Source: Acanthamoeba sp. SK_2022b
Lineage: Eukaryota; Discosea; Longamoebia; Acanthamoebidae
Length of the DNA: 14,548 nucleotides
Direction of reading: 5' to 3'
Assembly: GCA_027943245.1 (NCBI GenBank)
Contig: JANDJZ010000944.1
Location: forward strand, 1-14,548
This document shows, one piece after another, positions 1-7,144 of the stretch. Numbering within the stretch: the first letter of the stretch is position 1; the number at the start of each line of letters is the position of its first letter. Both the position numbers and the translations under genes were made by a program. The notes below the pieces were generated by a model, which had not been told where the DNA came from, searched no databases, and worked only from the letters and a program-made list of their open reading frames with translations.

Positions 1-1420
1 CTCTCCGAAGAGGACCTCGTACGCCTGGGCATCGCCGAGTTTGGCAAGCGCAAGAAGCTCCTCGTCGGTATTTGCCCCCCCCCCCTCTCCCCAACCCCAA
101 TCCCGCCAATCACCTCCCTTCCCGAGCGCGTGTCCCGTGTCCCGAGTCAAACAAGTTGTCCCCGTGCAGCCATCGAGCAGCTGCCCAACTTCAGGGCCCC
201 GCGGTCAAGGAAGGGCTCTGCCCCCGCGCTGGCCTCCGCGCCCTCTCGTGTACGGGGAAATCCGCGCCCTATTTTAATTTTTAATTCTTTTTTAAAAAAA
301 TATTTAAAACTTGAAATATTTAAATCTTTAACGTAGCGTCGTGTCTGTCTGATCGATTGACCACCCGGCGGTGGCAGGCTCGCGCGCGCTCCGAGCACGA
401 TCGCACGGAGGAGGGCAGCGGCGAGGAGGAATACAACGAAGACGACGACGACCACGATGATGACGACGACTCGGCCGACGAGAGGCCGCGGCTGCGGCTG
501 GGCGAGGAGAGCGACGAGGAGGAGCTCTCCATCCAAGCCGAAGACCACTACGCCGACCTGGGGGACGGCCTCGTCCTCGAGACCGAGGAGAAGCCCTCCT
601 CCGCCTACAGGCACGCCTGCGCCTTCCTTTTTTCGCTCCATCGCTCTCTCTCTCTCTCTCTTTCGCTCTTTGCCCCCCCCCCCCTCTCGACTGACACGCG
701 CCGGCGTGGGTGTGGGGGGGGGGAGTGTAGGAAGTCGAGCGAGTTTGCCAGCGGGGAGCTGGAAGAGCGGGAGGACCTGTTCGACGCCGCCCAAGGCCCC
801 ACCTATCGGCTGATCCACGCCAAGGAGCTCCGCATCCAACGCCACCCCATCGGCCGGGGCGTGTTCGGAGTCGTCTACTCCGCAGGTACACCTTGGTCTT
901 TTTTCTTTTATTATTATTTGTTTATTATTTGTTTATTAGTATAAAAATAAAATAAATATAATATATATATAAATAAATAAAAACGATGTGATCCTCATCT
1001 CTCCGTCGGACACGTGCATTGCACAGAGTGGCGCGGGGCGCAGGTGGCCGTGAAGAAGCTGGTGGGCGCGCTGGGCGAAAAGGAGCTCGCCGAACTGCAT
1101 CGCGAGGCGCAGCTGTTGGAGTACAGCCCCCCTCCCCCTCTAACTCCCCCACCACCACCAAGACCTCCCCTCCTCATCGGGGGCCTCTCTCTCTCTCTCT
1201 CTCTCTGTCCGTCTCTATCTCTCCAACAAAAAGGAAGCTGTGCCATCACCCGCACGTGGTGAACTACCTGGGTCTCGCCAAGATCCCCGAACTGTGCCTG
1301 GTCACCCAATTCTACCCCAAGGTGCGGCTGCTGCTCATCATCATCATCATCATCGTCTTGACGACAGGCCCTGCTTGGCGGTCAGAGAGAGTCCTCACCA
1401 CACACACACACGCGCGCGCG

Positions 1421-1487
<67 letters not shown>

Positions 1488-2466
1488 GACCACATCTCAC
1501 GGCAACCGATGCGTGCGCGCGTCGTGTGTGCGCGCGCAGGGGAGTCTGTACGATATCGTGATCAAGCGAAAGGAGAACATCGGGTGGAAGACCATCGTCG
1601 GGATGGCCCGCGACGCCGCGGCCGGCATTCTCCACCTGCACTACGAGCACGTGATCCACCGCGACATCGCCACCCGCAACTGCCTCGTCGACGCCAACTA
1701 CCGCGTGGTGGTCACCGACTTTGGCCTCAGCCGCGTCAAGACGTCCGCCTACCTGATGACCAACAACAGCTTCGGTGCTCTTCCCCCCCCCCCCTCAATC
1801 CGCTCTCCACACGCTCTGTCGCGCTCACGCTTGCTCCTTGCCTGCTGTCCCTGCAGGGCCGGTCTCCTGGATGGCGCCAGGTACGCGTTGATGCGTTCAT
1901 GTGGTCTTCGTAGAGCGCTCAGTCGTGACCTCCCCCCTCCCTCTCCTCGAGTATAAGACGTTGATCGTGTGTCTCCCCAACAAACAGAGGCACTCATGGA
2001 GCGTAAGTTCTCGGAGAAGAGCGATGCCTACAGGTTTGCCCCCCCCCCTCCTCTATTCGAACAGAAGAGAGAACACGTGTGTGTGTGTGTGTGTGTGTGT
2101 GCTCACAGCAGTTATCGCAGCTTTGGAATTCTGCTGTGGGAGCTGGCTGCGCGCAAGTCGGTGGTGTACCCCGACGAGGTGTCGCCGTTCGACATCGCCA
2201 CGGTGGTGATCGCCGGCAAACGTCCCGCCATCCCCGATTCATGTCCCAAGGTGCGGGCCTCTCTCCTCTCTCTCTCTCTCTCTCTCCGTTTCGCTGTGTT
2301 CTCCAGAGTTGGGAGAGGGAGGGGTGACTGATCGTGGCGACCGCCGTGCGCGCAGGAGCTGCGGGTGCTGATGGAGGCTTGCTGGGCACCCGATCCGGCC
2401 CAACGACCTGACTTTGTGCGGATCGAGAAGAGCCTGGCCGCCTACTACTACTCCCTCGCCGAATGA
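1..2466 (+). CDS. SAM-domain protein kinase, tyrosine-kinase-like (5' end off window)
   Basis: Exons: 1-67, 170-249, 378-610, 731-885, 1027-1120, 1234-1321, 1540-1774, 1857-1880, 1988-2033, 2121-2250, 2356-2466 (stop TGA). They join in frame to 420 codons, counted here from base 1. The visible start (LSEEDLVRLGIAEFGKRKKL) is the C-terminal half of a SAM domain. A long Asp/Glu-rich linker follows (about residues 75-125). The kinase domain covers about 160-415: glycine loop IGRGVFGVVY, VAVK lysine K188, helix-C glutamate E205, catalytic loop HRDIATRN (D281), DFGLS (D299), WMAPE, then SDAYSFGILLWEL and the CW..DP..RPDF end. HRDxAxRN, PVSWMAPEAL and an activation-loop Tyr (Y310) are tyrosine-kinase features rather than the HRDLKxxN of most TKL or Ser/Thr kinases. 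Expected role: phosphotransfer signalling, with SAM-mediated oligomerisation or recruitment. The start lies off the window. The 378-610/731-885 junction uses a GC donor. Substrate class is unproven. Confidence 0.88.
611..730 (+). other. GC-AG intron of the SAM-kinase gene, 120 bases and stop-free
   Basis: The exon ends in CTACAG and the next bases are GCACGC; the intron ends in GTGTAG. It holds a (CT)n run (643-661) and a long C run, like the other introns of this gene, but has no usable GT donor. Its length is a multiple of three and it is open in the coding frame. Retention would insert 40 Ser/Leu/Pro/Arg-rich residues between the acidic linker and the kinase domain without a frameshift. 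Unspliced coding is the alternative reading. Confidence 0.6.
1399..1484 (+). repeat. Alternating purine-pyrimidine microsatellite (CA)n-(CG)n-(CA)n
   Basis: An 86-base uninterrupted CA/CG dinucleotide run lies inside the intron at 1322-1539 of the SAM-kinase gene. The core at 1411-1429 is CG, flanked by a short CA run and a long one. This is the classic sequence type for left-handed Z-DNA. Confidence 0.9.
1857..1880 (+). other. 24-base micro-exon encoding the kinase PVSWMAP segment
   Basis: It is bounded by CTGCAG upstream and GTACGC downstream, and both edges are phase 1. With one base from the previous exon and two from the next, it encodes G-P-V-S-W-M-A-P and the first base of the APE Glu, that is, the P+1 loop. 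It is too short to be found by ORF scanning; it was found because the kinase motif is otherwise missing between exons 1540-1774 and 1988-2033. Confidence 0.85.
2077..2101 (+). repeat. (GT)12 microsatellite near a 3' splice site
   Basis: A GT dinucleotide run lies in the intron at 2034-2120 of the SAM-kinase gene, 19 bases before the acceptor used for the exon beginning at 2121. It is complementary to the CA run in the intron at 1322-1539 of the same transcript. Confidence 0.9.
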
Positions 2467-2632
2467 AGGCGTGGCGAGACCGCTTCTCTTTTCCCCTCTC
2501 AGAGGCCAACCCTCTCTCTCTCTCTCTCTGCGAAACAGCGATGCCACACATTCGAGAATGGGGAATTGGGGGGGGGGCGTGCTGTATTGTTGTTGAGATG
2601 AGAGGAGAAAAGCAAATCAAGACTGTCAAGTT
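2467..2632. other. 3' flank between two convergent genes
   Basis: This gap between the stop of the kinase gene and the proposed stop of the thioredoxin-like gene holds a CT run (about 2511-2530) and a run of nine G near 2569. I see no canonical AATAAA on either strand and no supported coding sequence. Confidence 0.6.
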
Positions 2633-3567
2633 TCACGAGGAGAAGGAGGAGAAGACGAGGGCCGCCATGATAACCAGCGATAGCACGGCCGAGACGACAA
2701 AAGGCAACGGGAGGCCGCCCGCGTGATCTGCGCTGCCCAAGCCAACGCCCGTCACCCTTTTCCGTTTGATTTTGGGGGGGGGGATAGCTACTGTCAGCCA
2801 CGTAACACACACACACACACACGCAGTCGGGCTGGGAGAGGCAGGGCAACGGGGGAAGGCCTTGCGGTGAAGGGGTACCGGAGAGGGGAGAGGGGGGCAA
2901 GTGGGAGTCATCGCTTACCACTTGCCAAAGGCGGCGGGGCCTGACTTGAGGACCGTGGCGCGGCCGTCCTTGGTGACGAGCTCGCCATTGCTGTTGAGGA
3001 TGACCAGCGTGGGAATCGACGAGACCCCGAACTTGGTCTTGAGGGCAGCCACCCTGCAACCAACCAACCAACCAACCGCCCCAATTGGTGAGTGCGGTTG
3101 GGTTGAGTAGAGGCTGGTCATTAAGGGGGGGGGGGTACCGTGGGTCGCCGTGGGGGAGGGCAGGCCAGGGCATGGAGGCTTCGCGCATGTAGGCCGCCAT
3201 GGAGCCGGCGTCGCGATCAGAGCTCACGAAAATGACCTGGAAGCCACGGCCCGCGGCTTGCAGCTCGTTGTAGGTGTCCACCAGAAGAGGCGTGAAGCCG
3301 CGGCACGGCGGGCACCTGTCGCGCCTGTCGCGTGAGTGGCCGTTGCGACGCCCCCCCCCCTCCCCCCAACAATCGCTCCTCCTTCGCTGTACAACCAGCA
3401 GAAGAGAGGGGTGGAGTGGTGTACCAGTGGGCAGAGAAATAGAGCCCCACGAACTGCTTGTCGGCCAGCACCTCCTTGACTGGCACCCTGGCGAGCTTGT
3501 TGTTCGCGCACACCACTAGGTCCTCCTCGCCCAAAAGCGCTCCCCATCCATCATCAGCGCTCGACAT
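2633..3567 (-). CDS. Thioredoxin-like protein, tryparedoxin/nucleoredoxin family, with optional membrane tail
   Basis: Minus-strand exons: 3567-3425, 3315-3139, 3053-2919 and, in the longer form, 2732-2633. The protein begins [13 protein letters not shown]. Active site WCPPC lies at residues 48-52, formed across the first splice junction and followed by RGFTP, the tryparedoxin/nucleoredoxin signature. The VIFVSSDRD segment and the cis-proline loop SSIPT (P121) complete the thioredoxin fold. Expected role: thiol-disulfide oxidoreductase. The end is ambiguous. Without the last splice, codon 152 is Trp followed directly by TAA (2917-2915), giving a soluble 152-residue protein of normal family length. 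That TGG-TAA also forms a strong GTAAGC donor. Splicing to 2732 replaces Trp with Cys and adds 32 residues ending in a hydrophobic stretch ([17 protein letters not shown]) just before the stop, which looks like a C-terminal tail anchor. The tail is GC3-rich like true exons. The core is firm; the tail is a proposal. Confidence 0.82.
3057..3078. repeat. (CAAC)n short tandem repeat
   Basis: About five CAAC units lie in the intron at 3054-3138 of the thioredoxin-like gene, next to the acceptor on the sense (minus) strand. Confidence 0.75.
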
Positions 3568-3684
3568 CGTTTTTCTTTGCGCTTGACTGCTTTCCCTGCG
3601 GGCCAGCAACACTCGAACGCCAGGAGAAAGAAGAGAAAACAAAGAGAAAAGGTAGTGGCCAGCCCAGTTACCTGGTGACCAGAC
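3568..3684. promoter_or_regulatory. Short bidirectional promoter region
   Basis: Only 117 bases separate the ATG of the minus-strand thioredoxin-like gene from the ATG of the plus-strand coiled-coil gene, so both promoters and 5' leaders must lie here or overlap the genes. No clear TATA box is seen. The assignment is by position only. Confidence 0.5.
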
Positions 3685-4059
3685 ATGGAGCAAAAGGTGG
3701 AGGAGCTCACGCGATTGCTGCAGGAGAAGGAGAAGGAGCTCCAGAAGGAGCGGGGCGCCAAGGCGGTGCTGCAGAAGCGTCTGGCGGTGGCGGAGGGCCA
3801 GCTGCGCGATAAGGAGGCTGCTCTCGCCTCGCTCGAGACGGAGCTCAAGCGGGAGAAACGCAAGCGGGAGGAGCTACTCGAGGCGGCCGAACAACAGCTC
3901 GCCTCCCTACAGACGCTCCGTTCCAGCGCCGGAGCACCGCCCGACGGGGTCTCCTCGCCCGTGCCTCCCCTGGCCTCCCCTTCCGCCTCTCCGGGATCCT
4001 CGCCCGCGGTTGGTCGCCGCAGAGGCTCCTCTTTACGCGCACGCAAGGCCGACGACTAG
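3685..4059 (+). CDS. Small coiled-coil protein of unknown function
   Basis: A single uninterrupted 124-codon frame from ATG 3685 to TAG, the only intronless gene here. Residues 1 to about 76 are a highly charged Glu/Lys/Leu heptad-like sequence (MEQKVEELTRLLQEKEKELQ at the start), a confident long coiled coil. Residues 81-110 are Ser/Pro-rich with several SP sites. The C-terminus is basic, with RRRGSS at 111-116 matching an R-R-x-S basophilic (PKA-type) phosphorylation site. Codon use is GC3-rich like its neighbours, which supports coding. It is divergent from the thioredoxin-like gene with a 117-base gap, so co-expression is possible. No family is recognised; dimerising adaptor is the most that can be inferred. 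An upstream non-coding or coding exon cannot be excluded. Confidence 0.7.
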   Translation: MEQKVEELTRLLQEKEKELQKERGAKAVLQKRLAVAEGQLRDKEAALASLETELKREKRKREELLEAAEQQLASLQTLRSSAGAPPDGVSSPVPPLASPSASPGSSPAVGRRRGSSLRARKADD

Positions 4060-4325
4060 CCTCCTTCGAGACTCGGGGGGGTGTTTGTCAAAACAAAGGT
4101 TGTATTGTGCAGCGATTAGCTGTGGGCAACATAGCAGCATCAAAGCACTCGTCGAGTGTAGTGGTGCTTAAAATTGAACCCATCACAAAGCGTGACGCAG
4201 GCATGCCCACGATGTTCTCTCTGCGTGTAGGTGGCGCGGTGATCAGTACAGGTGCTCCCTTGTCGCTGCCTTCTTCTTGCTCTCTATGTACAGGCCGATG
4301 GGTGGGTGTTGGGGCGTGCGCACTT
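4060..4325. other. Intergenic gap between convergent genes
   Basis: It follows the stop of the coiled-coil gene and lies beyond the stop of the minus-strand RasGAP gene. I see no supported coding sequence, RNA gene or canonical polyadenylation hexamer. The open frame running through it (4107-4616) overlaps the antisense of the RasGAP exon and has no recognisable content. Confidence 0.6.
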
Positions 4326-6559
4326 CTACTCGATCCAGAGCGAGTAGGTCGAGGTGGAGTCCTTGATAGTCCCGTGTTCGGCCAGGTAGCTCTTGAAGGA
4401 AGCCTCGTCAGTGATGGGCAGCTTGGACTCTCCTCCCGAGGGGCCGAGGGCGCGGTGGTAGAGGCGGATAGGTTGGCTGCTCTCTATGTCGAGTTTCTTG
4501 TAGAGGAAGAGCAAAAACTTGGTGTAGGTGATGCCCTTGGAGGGAACGGTGAAGATCTTGCGCTTGTTGTTGCGCCAGCACTTGAACACGAGCTTAGGGC
4601 CGGCGCAGAGGTCTAGCTCGCCACGCGAGAGGATGGATCGGGAGTTGGACGGAGACATGGAGCCGGCAGAGGCGTCCCCCAAGCTCTTGCTGCGGTTGCG
4701 AGGAGAGGCAGGAGGCATGGAGGCATGCGCAGCGCGCTTGGTGGGAGAGGTGCTGCCGTTACGGCCGCTCTTCTTGCTGTTGCTGCTCTTCTCGCTCAAG
4801 CACGAGTCGTCGGTCACCACCAACGAGTCATCGTCTTCGTCGGTGTCGGGTCCGGTGAAGTCGTCTGTGAGCTCGGTGGAAGTGGAGACCCCGGGGGAGG
4901 TTGTGAGTGTGCCCGCCGGCCGAGTGCGCATGTAGTCTGCCGATCCGTAGGACTCGGCCATGGAGAGGTAAGACCCCGAAGAGCTTCCTCCTTCGAGTCG
5001 GTGTAGTCGACTGGTCCGCCGCTCCACCCTTTCCCACACCTTTTCAAAGTTCTGCGCCATCTCTGGATCGGCCCCTATCTCTCTCCTTCGCTCGTCCATG
5101 GCGTCGCTCAGCCGGTAGTGGGCGATTTGGATGTGGTCTTTCTCCTCCTCGCGCGCTTCGCTGGCGATCCTGTCCTTGAACGCCTGCGACAGCGCGTCCT
5201 CCTTGCTCTGCAGGAAGCTACACAGCCTGGAGCGGTAGGGTAGCAGCTTGTCGTACTTGGTCTTCTTCACCTCGACTTTGTTCGAGAGCTTGGCCGCCTG
5301 TGCCCGAGCCCAGCCCAGCCCAGCCTCGTAAGTGGAAAGTAGCGTGGATGGAAGAAGGAAGGAGACGCGTACGAAGATGGAGTGAGTCCATTCCCTTACA
5401 GAAGAGATGCTATCTTTGATGCAATCGCTAAGCACCAGCATGGCGTCATCCTGCTCGAATGGATCGATCTGTTCAACGACAATAATAGTACAGTTGTGAG
5501 AACTGGGGGTTGTCCCTGCACCCATGGAGCCAGCGAAGAGGCCCACCTCGTTTGCTATGTTTTGCAGGATTTTGGCCACCAGGATAAGCTTCCGCCTTCC
5601 TGCCGAGCCAATGTGCTTCTCCTTGGTAATGCTGTACAATTCAGGGCTCACCAGCGCCGGACAGATGAACCTGCGTAGCGTCCCGTCTAACGTAAGGCTA
5701 AAGTAATGTAATATTGTATTGGGGAAGACGTAGCGTACCGTAAGAAGAGCAGGGTAGACATAATGAGGAAGGTGCTCAAAGGGGGATGCCTATCATCTGA
5801 AGATGTTTGGTGCAGAAGCAGCAGTGTCTCTTTAATCTGCCTGCAGGGAGAAAGAAGCGGGGGGGGGTCAGCAAACGAAGTGTGGTGCACACGTAGCTCA
5901 GCGTACGGTGGAATCTTTGTTGTTATAATGTTACCGACGATCTTGTCCACGTGGGCCACCAGCGCGGCGATGTTCTTTCGCATGTCCGAGGGCAACGTTT
6001 TGCGCGTATCAATCTGAGGAGACCCCCATGTTCAGGTAAAGGTCAAACCTCTCAAACAGACGGTTTAAACGCACCTCAATCTCAGTCTTTGGTTTGAGGA
6101 TTGAAGAGATGGGCTTGGAAAGGACAGTGCTTAGATATTTGCTGCCCCAGCACCGCGTGTACTCGCTGAGCACGGTCACGTGGAAGCTCGTTCCTCGGAG
6201 CAAGTTCTCCCGCGGGTCTGATCCAGATCACCCAAGCATAAGCAACTCCGTCGGCAAAACACACAATCAAGGCGGCGTAAAACTCATACAGTGCTGAAAG
6301 CCTGAGCGAATGACTGTCGAACACAGCGTGCGACCCTGCCCACACGAGGCGGCCAGGAAGGCAAGAGCAGTTGCGATGTCGTCAACTGGGGTCTCGCTGA
6401 GGCGCAGGTGGTCTAGGATAACGCTCAGTATGCGCGAGTCCCTGCAGAGGAGCTGCAATGAACCCCACAAAATAGGGTGAGACCGGTTTTGTGGGCTGCT
6501 GGTCCGTGTGAGAGATGTAGTACAGTGACGAGCTTCCATTCGGCTCCCTTGTCTGCCAT
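4326..6559 (-). CDS. Ras GTPase-activating protein with C-terminal PB1-like domain
   Basis: Minus-strand exons: 6559-6524, 6452-6290, 6217-6075, 6013-5907, 5840-5739, 5670-4326. Together they give 631 residues plus stop. The RasGAP domain takes up about residues 5-235: YPRENLLRGTSF carries the arginine finger (R74). FLRFICPALVSPELYS (from F182) is the FLR block, followed by the ILVAKILQNIAN helix, as in p120GAP and neurofibromin. It should speed GTP hydrolysis by Ras-type GTPases. The middle is charged and helical, followed by a Ser-rich, acidic, probably phosphorylated linker. The last 90 or so residues (from GPKLVFKCWRNNKRKIF to the end) look like a ubiquitin-fold PB1-like domain with basic strands and no acidic OPCA motif. 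The start is the first in-frame ATG; it leaves almost no N-terminal extension before the GAP domain. One or more further introns inside the long last exon are possible. It is transcribed away from the LOV gene, sharing a 585-base upstream region. Confidence 0.87.
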
Positions 6560-6801
6560 CGATGGAGTGGACTTGGTGTTGTGTGGTGTGCAGTGGTGCG
6601 CTGTAAGGTGCCTGTATGAACTGGTTTGGCAGCAGGAAGACAGTCCGTTACTCGGGGCCGTGTTCAAGTTCAAGCTTGGGGACAAATTTTGGCGGTGTCC
6701 GTGTAAATTTTAAGCGACACCAAATTAGCGCACACAGAAGTTTGTGTGTCCTCGGCCACCGTCAGTGTCCAAGAGAAAAGATCCCAATAATCTCAGCACG
6801 T

Positions 6802-6872
6802 AGATCCGGTCCAGATCCGTAGACGACAGGTGGTCCTGCGGTTAGATCAGGATCCGAGGATTGACCGGATCC
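6802..6872. repeat. Cluster of GATCCG elements with a short inverted repeat
   Basis: AGATCCG occurs at 6802-6808 and 6813-6819 as a direct repeat. GGATCCG (6850-6856) and CGGATCC (6866-6872) form a perfect 7-base inverted repeat with a 9-base spacer. It lies mid-way in the divergent RasGAP/LOV upstream region, so it could be a binding site for a dimeric regulator. This is inference only. Confidence 0.5.
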
Positions 6873-7023
6873 CACACGTACTTAAGGCTAACCCAGTCCT
6901 AATTTGTGGCCGATCACCCCATCGAATGAGACTTACGTAGGTCGTAGCATTGATCATTCCCAGTGCGTAGCCATACAACGCCAGGTACCTTCCGAAAACC
7001 GACCTGTCCGGTTCAACTCTAGA

Positions 7024-7054
7024 CCAATGACGCTCTTTGTCAACCATTTAAAAG
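7024..7054 (+). promoter_or_regulatory. CCAAT and TATA-like core promoter elements for the LOV gene
   Basis: CCAAT (7024-7028) and TTTAAAAG (7047-7054) stand about 20 bases apart and about 90-120 bases before the ATG at 7145. The spacing suits a core promoter with a leader of roughly 60 bases. There is no transcript evidence. Confidence 0.4.
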
Positions 7055-7144
7055 AGCTTGCAAGGGCACTCGCTCACACCCATTCTGCCAACTTGAATTC
7101 ACATCACACACCCCTCTACCCACAGCAGCAACGGCCACAACATC

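Larger units (their letters stand above)
6560..7144. promoter_or_regulatory. Shared upstream region of the RasGAP and LOV genes
   Basis: 585 bases lie between the two divergent start codons. There is no supported gene inside: open frames here lack coding-like composition. On the LOV side there is CCAAT at 7024-7028 and a TATA-like TTTAAAAG at 7047-7054, about 90 bases before the ATG. A cluster of GATCCG-type elements lies at 6802-6872. Function is assigned from position and simple motifs. Confidence 0.5.

Noticed and set aside
147..845. Long minus-strand open frame of 232 codons
   Set aside because: It is antisense to confirmed kinase exons and introns, has no domain, and is rich in Arg, Gly and Val as expected for the shadow of GC-rich coding DNA.
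1240..1956. Open frames encoding long His-Thr or Val-Cys alternations (also at 10434, 11116, 12002, 12154)
   Set aside because: They are translations of CA/GT microsatellites inside introns; the true exons beside them splice around these runs.
5334..5392. Possible extra intron in the RasGAP gene near a GTACGC donor
   Set aside because: The only nearby acceptor would be ACGAG rather than CAG, and the sequence is open in frame without splicing.
5460..5540. Possible extra intron in the last RasGAP exon (GTGCAG to GAACAG)
   Set aside because: At 53 bases it would shift the frame away from the long downstream coding frame; read-through keeps the frame to the stop.
6616..6822. Open frame in the RasGAP/LOV divergent region
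   Set aside because: AT-richer than real exons here, with no domain and no splice logic; the interval is better read as a shared promoter.
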